From positions 38,815,296-38,879,295 of the forward strand of contig NC_030386.2 in NCBI RefSeq assembly GCF_001625215.2: 64,000 nt of DNA. The letters are read 5' to 3'. The DNA is from Daucus carota subsp. sativus (taxonomy: Eukaryota; Streptophyta; Magnoliopsida; Apiales; Apiaceae). The translations under genes and the position numbers were made by a program. Under the pieces are notes generated by a model that had not been told where the DNA came from, searched no databases, and saw nothing but the letters and a program-made list of their open reading frames with translations. This document shows, one piece after another, positions 11,870 to 23,690 of this stretch (within the stretch, counting starts at the first letter, position 1; every line of letters begins with the position of its first letter).

Positions 11870-14800
11870 ATGGCAGTGTCAACCGCCTTTGCTGGGCCGA
11901 AACTGGATACTGTATTTCTCGGGAATGCAGTTGCGTCGTCATCGTCATCGGCGTCTCCGTTTAATCACCAGATTGATCGCGTGTTTTGCATGCCTCAGAA
12001 ATCACGCTTCTCGAGAAACTGTAATAATCTCAAATGCGAGCAGCTTCAGACAACTAGTAATGAAAAAGTTATTGACGACACTAGTGCTATTTCCCCTTCT
12101 TCGAGTCTCTCTGCTCTTGAACAGCTCAAATCCTCTGCTGCTGACAGTAATCTCTCTCTCTCTCCCCCTCTCTCCCCCTCCCCCCTCTCTCTCCCTCTCT
12201 TTCCCGATATATGTTGTTGATTATAGTGTTGGATTGGTTGTGTGTGATGTGTTTGATGTTGGAATTTTATGTATTACCCTGCTTTGCTGTATAATTCATA
12301 TTGGACCGGATATTGAACCTCATTTTTTTTATGTGGAAATTATAATTTGTTCAAAACGATTGATGTTTGATTGAAGTTAACATTTGATCATTTTTACAAC
12401 TACTTGTAATTTCTCTTTTCGATTGCTATTTCCTGTGAGGATTAATGGTTGTTTATGAGCACAAATACGTAATCCTATGGAAGATTATCATGTCTAATAG
12501 TCTGTTTCATTGATAGAATGGTTTTTGTCTTTGAACAGTTGGTAAAGTGAAGAATGCAATTCCTCTACCACAATTATGTCTGTTCTTAGCTCTTTTTTGT
12601 TTCTGAGTCATGTATGGGATGATTGGTGTTGCAGAACAATTTCTGTTTTGTTGTTTGTTTTTATCGAGTTCTATTGTTTGCTTTTGCTATTCGGGATTTT
12701 CAATTTGTCAGCAAAATAATCGCTCTTGATATAACAAAAATGACTAATATTTTTTTTTCTTAAACTAAGATTGAAGTTTCTTTGATCAGTTGATCATGTG
12801 CTTTGTTATGTGCTTTGGAGGGTATTTCTTGTATTCATCAAATGATCCTACTGTAGACTGTGTTTCTTTAAATAATGGGCAATATGTTTCTCTTATATTT
12901 AGCATTTTTAGGATAACTTTGTCAGCACTCAAAACTTGTATGTTATTCTCCTGGGGGAAGCCTTTCCATTTTATTCAATTAACCTTATACCTTTCTTTTA
13001 ATTCTTTTATATAATCTGAACTTTTTCTTTACCCTACTTGATGTCTATACCATTCTTTTGACATGCCTGTTACTGCACAATTTTTCTAGAATGTTTCTGA
13101 TATTCTTTTCGTCCAATGACATCAGGGTATACTAAGGAGAGGAGCAGTATTGTAGTCATTGGACTCAGTATCCACACTACACCGGTTGAAATGCGTGAAA
13201 AGCTTGCTATTCCAGAAGCTGAATGGCCAAGAGCTATCGGTGAACTATGCAGTTTGAATCATATAGAAGAGGCTGCTGTTCTTAGTACCTGCAACAGGAT
13301 GGAGATATATGTTGTAGCTTTGTCTCAGCATCGGGGAGTGAAAGAAGTGACGGAGTGGATGTCAAAGGTGATTATTTCTCTGTTACATTATACAGACTCC
13401 TATTTTTCTTGCCAGATTCAACTTCTTGTCACAACTTCACAAATATAAAATGTCTTTGGGTGCTTAAGATGTATATAAAACAAGTGATAAAGAGTAACAG
13501 GTTGTGCACACATAAGGATTTCATTTTGATATTAGTCATTACAACTAATATTTGCATGATTGGAAGGTCTTAACCAGCATGGCTTTTCCTTATACTGTCC
13601 CTTCCCTTGCACTCTCCTCCCTAATGATGCTTCAGTTTCAGTGATATGTTCTGTTTCACACAACCACCATCTCATGCAGCATTATTTTAATATGACTATA
13701 TGTCCGCATACTTTAAAAAAAAAAGTACCACTTCAGAGCATGTTTTTGTTTTTGGCAGACAAGTGGCGTTCCAGCTTCTGACCTTTGTGAGCACCGCTTT
13801 TTGCTTTACAACAATGATGCTACCCAGCACATCTTTGAAGTATCAGCTGGGCTTGATTCACTGGTGTTAGGAGAGGGTCAAATTCTTGCTCAGGTGAAAC
13901 AAGTGGTCAAAGTTGGGCAAGGAGTGGTAGGCTTTGGGAGGAACATCAGTGGATTGTTCAAGCATGCAATCACTGTCGGAAAGAGGGTTAGAAGTGAGCT
14001 AAATATAGCATCAGGGGCAGTTTCTGTCAGCTCAGCTGCTGTGGAATTGGCATTAATGAAGCTTCCTAAAACCTCCCATACTACTGCTAGAATGTTGGTT
14101 GTAGGGGCAGGAAAGATGGGAAAGCTTGTGATTAAACACTTGGTAGCCAAAGGATGCACTAAAATGGTGGTTGTGAACAGAAGTGAGGAGAGAGTAACTG
14201 CTATCAGTGAGGAGCTGAAGGGTATTGAGATAATATACAAACCCCTTACAGAAATGCTAGCCTCTGCTGCAGAGGCAGATGTTATCTTTACCAGCACAGC
14301 TTCAGAAACCCTATTATTTCGCAAAGAGCATGTAGCAGATCTTCCGCCTGTTGGTGCAGATGTTGGATCTGTGAGGCTTTTTGTTGACATTTCTGTTCCA
14401 AGAAATGTTGGTTCTTGCATCAAGGAGCTTGAGACTGCTCGAGTTTACAATGTGGATGACCTTAAGGAGGTCGTCGCTGCAAATAAGGAAGATCGACATA
14501 GAAAAGCAATGGAAGCTCAGTCTATTATTGCTGAGGAATCTAAGCAATTTGAAGCCTGGAGAGATTCGCTAGAAACTGTTCCTACCATCAAAAAATTAAG
14601 AGCCTATGCCGAAAGAATCAGACTGGCAGAGGTGGATAAATGTATGTCAAGAATGGGTGATGAAGTCTCAAAGAAAACAAAGAAAGCAGCCGATGATCTT
14701 AGCCGGGGTATAGTGAACAAGATGCTCCACGGCCCAATGCAGCACCTGAGATGTGATGGGAGTGACAGCCGGACTTTGTCTGAGACACTTGAGAATATGC

Positions 14801-14892
14801 ATGCCCTTAACAGAATGTTCAGCCTTGAAACTGAGATATCAGTCCTTGAACAAAAGGTTCGAGCAAAGGTGGAGCAGCAGAACCAGAAGTAA
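11870..14892 (+). CDS. HEMA: Glutamyl-tRNA reductase, chloroplastic
   Basis: Exons 11870-12146, 13126-13367 and 13759-14892 give 550 residues (Arabidopsis HEMA1 is about 543). The enzyme reduces glutamyl-tRNA(Glu) to glutamate-1-semialdehyde with NADPH, the committed plastid step towards chlorophyll and heme. The first 80 or so residues are Ser-rich and look like a transit peptide. The mature part begins near [19 protein letters not shown]148 in [10 protein letters not shown] is the family's thioester-forming cysteine. GAGKMGK near residues 289-295 is the NADPH-binding loop, and [11 protein letters not shown] belongs to the dimerisation domain. Intron phases match and nothing is broken. The known control points of the family are light, FLU binding and heme feedback; the sequence itself does not show these. 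A MITE sits 180 bp upstream. The sequence does not decide between a HEMA1 and a HEMA2 orthologue. Confidence 0.96.
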
Positions 14893-16043
14893 GCACCTTT
14901 CACATATTTCTAGTTCATTTTAACAACACTGATTTTCGTCGCTTGAAGTCCAAATAAGAGGAAAAGTTCCATGTCTTGTCATCATTGTTTGAGCTTTTAC
15001 AATCTTCATCTCGATAGATAAAGAAATTAAAGTCCTTTGTGTCACCATTTACTTCATCGCTTCTAAGGCTTTCTAGTTTCTACAGTACAAGTCATCACGT
15101 CTTCTCTTGGTTCTATTGAATGTCTTCCGTCTCATTGTAATTAACAAAATGGGCTTGTCTTGGTCAATGAGTGATGTTGATCAATGTAGTGAATGATATC
15201 GACCCCCTTTTAGTGGGCAGTTTCTGAAACAATGTTACTTCTGTAATTAATATACTGATCATTTCAAGATCTTGATTCTTGCTGCTGCTTTTTACATTGT
15301 TCTATAAAAAAGAAGATCCTACTCGTACTTCAAACTGCTACAAGCAGTTAGCTGGCTAATCGTCATGGAATTTGCTAAACACTTTGCTTAACAAGGGCTC
15401 TAATATCTTTGATAAGTTATATCTATGTATTACATATTTACATTATAAATTTGGATCCTGAACAATTTTATTTATGAATTATGATATACTTTACCTTTAA
15501 AATATATACCACAAAATGTTGTAAGAATCGGGCTTTGAACTGGACACCATTCCTCGATTAATCAGATTAAATTAGAGATTTTAATAGGACATATTTAAAA
15601 AATATAATAATATTTGATTTATTAAACCTATTATATTAGTTTCTGAAAAATAAGCAGCTAGGTCGTTTGGTAAGAAGGGCACCTGCCTAAAATGTGCCCT
15701 AATTTCGTATTAGATAAATGAAAAAACACACAAACTAAAATTAAAAATAGTTGCAGCATATGATGTCATTATAATATTATATCGTCAAAACATACAACTG
15801 ATTTTTATTCAGAAAAGGTGAGTCTTTTCCATGACAAGATCAATTAGAAGGCCATAGCAACCTCACTTTTACAGCTCCTAAACAGTATACAGATCAATTT
15901 TCTAGAAAAGTAATAATGGTAATTAAGAATAATTATCCCATACATGAACTTTAATCACTAGCTTATTCAGTTGGCTTTTTATTCCCTTCCAAGTCTCATC
16001 ATTCCATTCCCATGGTCAAAAAAGAATATTAATAATACATCTT
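14893..16043. other. Convergent intergenic region, HEMA and bHLH 3' flanks
   Basis: HEMA and the bHLH gene point towards each other. The stretch is AT-rich with no supported gene or clear element. It holds both 3' untranslated regions. Confidence 0.45.
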
Positions 16044-17667
16044 CTACAAGCACCTTCCACCATATCCTGCATTTCTGAATAATGCTTGCTTTATATCTTC
16101 TGAACTCAGATTTCTTGTTGGCTCTTCCTGTATATCACCCTATAAAGATTTAAGTTTTGTTAAATTATGGTTGTGATTAGCAAGTGTAGTGAAGTGATTA
16201 GAAGCTAGCTGAACAAAGATTAGAATGGGATGAAGTAAAGTTAATTAGCAGTACCTCTGGCTCTGAGCAAGAAGCATGCATGCCAAAGTCACTGAAACAG
16301 CTGACAACACACTGTTGAATCTCAAGACCTAGTGCTTCTAATGTGGTCACAGTTGATAACAGCAAACCTGGCTTATTAGCACAGCACATTTCAATTTGAG
16401 TGTCCATGTTCCTCCTTTCCACATTAAACTGCTCATTGACATAAAAATGCAAAATTTATACTATTAGCCAGTGAGAGAGAGAGAGAGAGCGAGAGAGAGA
16501 GAGTGCGGGGGAGAGGGAGAGAGGGAGAGAGAGAGAGAGGGAGAGAGAGGGAGAGAGGGGGGGAGAGGGAGAGAGAGAGAGGTACATACTTTGGGAGAAT
16601 TTCTGACAAGAGCTTCATTAGGCTTGACATCATTAATGATGCTTGTTAAGCTGAGCTCGCCCTGATGATCATTAGAGCCAAAACCGTTTTCTTCTTGCAA
16701 TTTTCTAATCCTTTCCAGAAGTTCATTCATGTAGTCTATAGTATCTCCTAGTATTGATGTCCTATCCATCTGCACAATCATTTCCAAGTGGACACAAGTG
16801 TAGAATATAAAGTCAGACCCACCAATGATACAAACTTCTAATCTCAAGATTAATACTCGCGTATTTCTTGAAACACTAACAGTAACGATACAAACACCCT
16901 CTGACACTTAAAATTAAACTGTAAAATCTATAATTTAAATGAACTTGATTATCATTTAATTAATTAGCAAAAAATAAGAAGAGCAAAAAATAAGAAAAGT
17001 TTATCCTTTGTCGTCCCAGGTCCGAGTTCGACCTGGCTCCCCCGAAAATAAATCAAAAAAAATAAAAAATAAGAAAGGGTACCTTGCTTATCTTAGGAAC
17101 AACAGATCTAAGCATAGAAAGCCGGTCATTAAGCCGCTTCCTTCGCCTTCTTTCCGCCATTAAATTCTTCGACGGCTGCCCATCCACTTTCTTGGTTTTA
17201 CTCTTTCTCTCCACGCCACTCCCCACACTAAAACCCGGGACTTGAGTACACTGAACCGGCTCCATTTTACAAGCATCAGCCGCCGCCTTCCCCTCCAACT
17301 CATCCATAATCGACCTCATCGAATACTCCTCTTGACAAGGAAAGAACGGAGGTGTATCAAACATGTTGTTAGAAGAATCAGTGTGTTCATCTCCAAATGG
17401 ACCAGAAATCTCACTAAAAAGTGCTGCAGAGTTGAGGGTTTGCTGGTACTCATCGAATGGCACAGTATAAGCTGATAACTCATCGAAACAAGGAGTCTGA
17501 GGAATGTTTGGCAAAGGGTTCTCAGGGAAGCTAGCAACATTGGAGTATCCATATCCATTATAGATACCATGATCAGCTCCTGTTGGAATGAAATTGGTGC
17601 ATGATTCCCATGGCTCATTTCTGAAACTTAGCAACTCCTCCAAGAAATCATGACCAGTATATTCCAT
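16044..17667 (-). CDS. BHLH93: bHLH93-like transcription factor with ACT-like C-terminal domain
   Basis: Exons in transcript order: 17667-17083, 16769-16590, 16428-16255, 16139-16044, giving 344 residues. The N-terminus [20 protein letters not shown] fits the start of this subfamily; an ATG nine bases upstream is possible but less typical. A short basic stretch (KSKTKK) leads into the bHLH at about residues 163-215. Its basic region [15 protein letters not shown] has the E and R used for E-box contact, followed by [21 protein letters not shown]. The C-terminal ACT-like region has [28 protein letters not shown] and ends [17 protein letters not shown], nearly as in Arabidopsis bHLH93 (At5g65640, tied to flowering and iron/stress responses). 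Intron 1 holds a SINE-like fragment and intron 2 is mostly a CT/GA tract. Confidence 0.94.
16471..16582. repeat. GA/CT microsatellite filling bHLH intron 2
   Basis: About 110 bp of nearly pure GA (read as CT on the coding strand) lies inside the 161-bp intron 16429-16589, ending a few bases from the 5' splice site. Confidence 0.95.
17000..17050 (+). repeat. tRNA-like (SINE-type) fragment in bHLH intron 1
   Basis: TTATCCTTTGTCGTCCCAGG followed by GAGTTCGACCTGGCTC resembles an RNA polymerase III B-box region (GTTCGA). It closely matches the inner part of the foldback element arms near 24285-24340 and is followed by an A-rich tail. No A box is visible, so the 5' end is missing. Confidence 0.5.
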
Positions 17668-20600
17668 CTTCAGCATATAAACATTAAACACACACACACA
17701 CACTCTTTTTGCCCCTTGCTTTATCTTACTTTATCGAACTTAAGATGCTTACTTATACAAGGAGGAACCTTGATAATATATATGTCGAGATGCAGCTAGT
17801 GGGCTAATATATAATATATTGAGATGTGTTCCTGTTTTAAAAGCCTCGTATCCTAGACAAATAATCGTTACAGTATATTTATGGTAAGATCATAAATATA
17901 CGTAAACACAACGAGCATAAAAAAATAACAAGTGATAGACCTTGTTGTTTTTATATAATGTGCCAGTCTGTAAGGGATCCGGAACCATATTTAATTATAC
18001 ATTATTACCAAAACAGGTGGCTAGACCTTGAAAAGAAGGGCATTACTTGTCATATTTGCACCAACTAGGCTAACAACACCACTGGATCCATTTTATTATA
18101 ATCAACAAAAGAACATTTTCTCTTAATCTTTGCATAATCCTGTCGAGGTGATTTCATGTCTTTTTCACCGAAATCTGGTATATCAAACAGACACAATATA
18201 AATATTGTACGAGTCTGAGAAGTTTGACTTCCATTTCTGTCTGAAACGAAAAGGGTGGAGTTGAGCTCCAGAGACCATGTCAGGGTTCTCTGTATTCATC
18301 TAACCCTAACACACTTGCATGCAGCTCACCGGAGAAAAGGAAATATAAAATGGATGCCCCGAGGTTTAGAGTTCGAATCTTATCAGAAACAAGACCTTAA
18401 ACGAATTCAAATTCCTGCTGATTGCTATTACCAACTACTAGACCGCTGGCTATGTTCAGATTTCTTGAATTAATTTTACTCTCTAGATATATGTTGTGCG
18501 ATAATGTAAATGTTGAGCTGTAACTCTAGGAACTAGCACTGCCAAATTCAAATGAGTTGGTGGCTTTTTTGTTTTTTATTTAGTTTTTTAGTGTATAATT
18601 AGCAATTTAGGGCAACAATTAAGTCTGTCACTTAAGTTCTTACTTAGTCTACATGATTAATTAGCTAGCTTCAGGTTGCTTCTTTTATTCTGCCTGCAAC
18701 TATCAACGTGTGAAAGTTATAGATTAATATATAAATAAAATTATTATTTTTGTTTAAATTTCAGTAAAAACTTATTTCCATGATTTAGCAATATTTGAAC
18801 TGTTTCAGTTTCATCAACTATTATGGATGAACATATATTATACAGTATATTCGGGGACTATTATAATACATATATATGTACTATTAAAAAAGTACATCAA
18901 ATTAGTGGATGAAATCTTGTCAGTTTCTAATAAGATAAAGGTACTATATTGATTATAATAATCAAATATATAATTTAATGAATGTAGTATAATCGCTAAT
19001 TAATCAACTAGTAGTATTTTATTAATGAAGATAATATTAACGATATCTGATGATAAGATTAACGGACTGTTATAGCTAGTGAGTCTCTTAAATTATGTTA
19101 GGACTTGAGATGCATAAGAATATTCTAGCTAGACGTGATCAATAGATTCCGAAAATGTTTATGAGTTGTTTGTCTAAATTGAGTAATTGAGAAATTTTAT
19201 TATTATTAATGAGAATTAAGTAATTAAAAATTGTCTCAAAAGATTTGGAAATATTTTAGAAATTTTTTGGCTGAACATTAATTTTTCATAACTTGTGGAT
19301 GCAAATTTCATAATCATGCAAGTATTGAAATGATATCCAACAGCAGCTTATTCATAATTAATATTTTTTTCCATCCCTCTTTTTAATTTTCGATATGTAT
19401 TTTAAGATATATAAAGTTAAACTCAATATCTTCTTTTTCAAACTTTTATTCTATTTAATATTTATAATTTTATTTTAGAAAAAGTTTTAGAAATATATAT
19501 TATTAAATTATATTTTATATACAAATCGTTATGTGAGCGACAAAAGTAAGGTGGGAATATATATAAATTTTAGTATTTTGAAGAATAATAATTTATTCAT
19601 ACTCATGAGTCACTTTCCACCACCTATATTGTATATATTAAAAATAAATATCTTCTTATTAAATATAATATATAATATATTAATGAACTTACATCTCTAT
19701 TGCATTAACATGTGTTTAATTGATTATTTCTCAATTAAATAAATTTTTTTCTATTTATTGTTTTCAGTTCGTACTTATCTTATGATCAAGGTGATTGATC
19801 AAGCAACCCTGACCTATGTAGCTGTGCGAGTTTAGAAAGTTTTTGTTTTTCGTGCATGAGGATAACAAATTACCGCATTGGTCTAGATTACTCTTTGGCC
19901 TTTTGGCTATATGTGTAACCCTAGCATAAGAATCTCACACACATGGTCCAAGAATCAAAGTAATTGTTGTACCAAGATTAGAGTGATGTATACAGAATTA
20001 CAGATGACAGCCGGGAAGTTTATTTTGTTTGAGAAAGCTAATTACCACTTACTAAACACATAGATTAGCTGTGATTAGCATGTGGTTTAGCTAGTGTAAT
20101 CCTTTTTAAGTTGAAGTAATTAGACACTAGCTAGTGTAATCTAATTTAAGTTGAAACGAAATGCAAAATTAAGGAGCCAGGACTTGTTAAGTTATATATA
20201 TTTCCCGAGATAGTGTATGACAAACACTTAACTTTATTTGCATATTAAACATTATTTACGGAAATTATCCATATTGATAATAATTAAAAAATGCTACTAT
20301 GTCACTAAAAATATAAAGAGAACTTTTTTGTAAGGTGGTTAACACATGTAACGAACACGTTTATATGTACGGTAAACATCATGCACTTAGCTAGGTATCA
20401 ATATTCATGTGTAAATTTATTGTTTAAGACTTAGAAACATAAAATATTGTTGTTCTCATTAAAATACATACTTAATAGAAATTATTTATACGTCAAATCA
20501 ATTTTTAACTTATTTTTTGGATATAGTTATTAATAATTATAACTTATTAGGGAAGATATTAGTAATACAATAATTATTATTAAATTTTCAAATAATTATA

Positions 20601-20707
20601 TACATTTTTATAAAATCAGATTTCAGAAATAAAAATAATATAATAAAAATTTTATTTTCAACTTCCGGCATTTGAACTTACAATTCCAAAATAAATTTAT
20701 TATGCAA

Positions 20708-20742
<35 letters not shown>

Positions 20743-21074
20743 GTGTGTTGGATATTAGTTATAAATTTTAATAATTTATAAAAAGATGTTATAAATATAT
20801 TTGTAATAGAGTAGATTAAGGTGTTTCCGGTTATTTACCAAGTTAATAACTCAAATATTTATGATATAATATTTCATATTCAAGGAGAGAGAAGGATATG
20901 AAATATGGGTTTCAGAAATCAATTTTTTTCTTATATTATTATTTCCACTTATATCATTAAATATAAATTATCTCTTAATTTTCTTATAAAAAATATATTT
21001 ATTCAAAAAATAAAAACTTACTTTACAATAAGTCGGTTGTAAAAAACCTCATTGCTATATACCTCCCTAAACAG
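17668..21074. other. AT-rich intergenic sequence upstream of the bHLH gene
   Basis: No gene supported over 3.4 kb. A CA repeat (about 17689-17702) lies in the bHLH leader. The open frames at 18255-18473 and 19533-19742 lack recognisable domains. The sequence is very AT-rich with scattered short repeats. Confidence 0.4.
20711..20739. repeat. AT microsatellite
   Basis: Uninterrupted AT dinucleotide run of 29 bases. Confidence 0.95.
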
Positions 21075-21628
21075 TAGGCCTGACAATTTGACACGTAACA
21101 CGCTAACACGAAACGAAACGACACGAAAAAAATGGATATGAGTTTTAATTTTCGATACACGAAACACGAAAGTATACGAACACGAAATTACACGATAGAT
21201 TTCGTGTCGGATATGGGTTTTCATTTGGGGTACACGAAATATACGAAAGTACACGAAATATTTGTAGATTATATTTATTATATATATGTTATGATATATT
21301 AAATATGTAACTGAGTATAATGTATATATTTATATGTATGTGTGGATATATATTGTAAAAAATTGTATACAGGTATAAATATATCATTCACATTTAATAA
21401 ATTTATAAAAGAAAATATATATTAAATCCATTTTTTGATTAAAAATATATATTAATATTTTTATATATAATATACACGAAATATACACGAAACGATTCGA
21501 ATCGGATACGGGTTTCAAATTAGGTACATGAAATTAATAACGGGTGGATACGGGTTTCACCTTCGAGTACACGAAACACGAAAATACACGAAACGAAAGT
21601 ATACGAAACGAAACGATTGCCACCTCTA
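21075..21628. mobile_element. Non-autonomous hAT-type element
   Basis: A perfect 8-bp duplication CTAAACAG flanks it (21067-21074 and 21629-21636). The ends are TAGGCCTGACAATTTG and, reverse complemented, TAGAGGTGGCAATCGTTTC, in the style of hAT inverted ends. Many ACACGAAA-type repeats sit just inside both ends. Length is 554 bp. The open frames in it come from the repeats and are not genes. Confidence 0.8.
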
Positions 21629-22604
21629 CTAAACAGTTGAAATGAAAAAATTGATGCTGATAATTGAGACACCCTACGACATGGATTGACACCAACGCTT
21701 GAAGCAGGGCGAAATCTAATGTAGGACAGAGTGCAGGAGACAACGACACGACTGAAAAACAAAAACTATGCACCACCAGGCCACTTCCAAAACTGCGGGC
21801 GCGCCTCCCTCCAAAATTCTCTCTCCAATTCTCTTGTTTACATCAGCACACAATATTGTCTTCTCAATACCACTCTCTTTCCTTCTTTCTACGGTGCAGG
21901 TTACTGGTTAGAATAAAAAGAAGGAAATTAAAAGTGAGATTTAAGTAAAAAATTATAAGTTAAAAAAAGTAGAAGTCTTAGACAAAAATTAGTATTACGT
22001 ACTAACTTTTTGTAAGTATTTCTTACTTTTTATATAAACAGATTTAGAAATATAAAAGCCGAATTTTTTTTGAAAAAAGCAAGAAACTCTGTCTCCCAAA
22101 CACGCACTATGCATCATTATGCATGTTAGAGTTTTGTACGGTGATTATCAGATAGTAGGTCAATCTTGCTGGTTTCAACAGATGTACAGAACCAAGTTTT
22201 CTTGTACCCTAAAAAATTTGTTTTTACCTTCTAATTACGGTTCAAAATATCATCGATCTAAACCGATAAATTATTTTATTTTTTCAGGTAAAATTTTATT
22301 TTAAAATATACGGTACAACCGTATACGCAATCTCAATTGCAGTCCTTGCAACTTTAAAATCAACTATTTTCAACCGGGATCAACCTTTTTAACGGTATCT
22401 AGAAAATAAGTTTAGAAATACGATTAATTTTCCAAATTTTCTTTAATTATTTAGATGATATTATAATATATATACCCGGTCAATGTTTGGATTAAATTTC
22501 TATTATTCGCTTAATTTCTAAACATTGTTTTCATGGATTAAGTCCATCAATATGAAAATAATATTTGATCTTATATCTATCTGTATTTATCGGTAAAAGA
22601 CAAA

Positions 22605-22830
22605 AGACTCATTTAATAACAGGTGAATGAGAAGATTGTTAGGTTCATTCATATTTTTGTCAGGTTAAAAACGGTTGATTGAATTTTTTTGAAAAACACG
22701 TTTGATTGTGTTTTTTTTGACTGGATGACACTGAAAAGCTCCCGAAAGATTTATGCTAATTTTTTTCCGCTCAATCATCCACATAGGTTAACTTTTCAAT
22801 GATTTTAATAGCACTGATATATCTTTTCAA
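22605..22830. repeat. Decayed relative of the 26090-27047 element
   Basis: ACTCATTTAATAACAGGTGA with a following GATTGTTAGGTTCATTC matches the left end of the element at 26090 (GTCATTTGATAACAGGTGA). Both continue to a GGATGACACTxAAAA segment and an AATCATCCACATAGGTTAAC-like segment. No intact right end or duplication was found, so the boundaries are approximate. Confidence 0.5.
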
Positions 22831-23445
22831 TGAATTAACTTGTGAATTTTAAACAAATATACAGTATTTTTAAACATTGAGCATGCTCTATATTGGGAAA
22901 TTTTATTTTCTATATATTATTAATTATTTGCCCCAAACGCGCCCACAATATATATTTGAATCCTGCCCTAGAGTCTAGAGATGAGAAAGAATGACAAAGC
23001 TAACGAAAGAAGGCATCAAAAGAAGTGCTAATTAGATGCATCTACAGATGTAGAATAAGAAGTTATGCCAGAATCCAAGACTTGCTATACTTGTGCAATC
23101 ACCAAAGAGGTGCACTTTTGCGATGACACAACCTTTCTTCAACTGATTCAACTTTTTGATAATCATTGCATAATTAAACTTCACATGTGATATATATATT
23201 TCATAACAAATCAGAATATATCATGTGATATTTGAAACAAGTTTGAATACTAATTTGAAATATATAACGTTATTCAATTAGAAAGAGTAATTAGAAATTA
23301 AAAAGAATTACTACGTTTCACAAAAAATGTTTAAAAAAATAAATATAGAGAAACTAGAAATTTGAAAATATTTTAATGTGTTTATTCAATTCATAAAAAA
23401 GTTACTTCTAAAAATTAAGTTATTAAAGTACAACGATCTAGAACC

Positions 23446-23539
23446 CTTTTGTCTAAGTTTAAAATTTCTTTTAGAAATGATCTCAAACTAATCTTTTGTC
23501 TGAGTTTAAAATTTCTTTTAGAAATGATCTCAAACTAAT
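23446..23539. repeat. 47-bp direct tandem duplication
   Basis: Two copies starting CTTTTGTCT(A/G)AGTTTAAA at 23446 and 23493 differ at only one base, indicating a recent duplication. Confidence 0.9.
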
Positions 23540-23690
23540 TTCCCAATTTTTGATTTTTTCTGATTTTAAGCCAATTTATGATTTATTACATAGATAAATA
23601 TTTTTCAGTTTAAAATCAGAGAGTAACAGTTTTAAGTCATGATTTTAAGACCAAAACATGCTTCCCAACTAATGCTTGTTAAAAATTAAA

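Larger units (their letters stand above)
21629..23690. other. Intergenic sequence with element relics
   Basis: A GC-richer stretch at about 21780-21900 with pyrimidine-rich runs looks like a decayed leader or promoter but leads to no gene. Other items are listed separately: a Harbinger-type relic near 22605 and a 47-bp tandem duplication near 23446. Confidence 0.4.

Noticed and set aside
16433..16907. Leu/Ser/Pro-rich open frames on both strands
   Set aside because: They arise from the CT/GA microsatellite of bHLH intron 2 and intron read-through.
21780..21910. GC-richer, pyrimidine-rich stretch that looked like a gene leader
   Set aside because: No downstream coding sequence or splice partner could be found.
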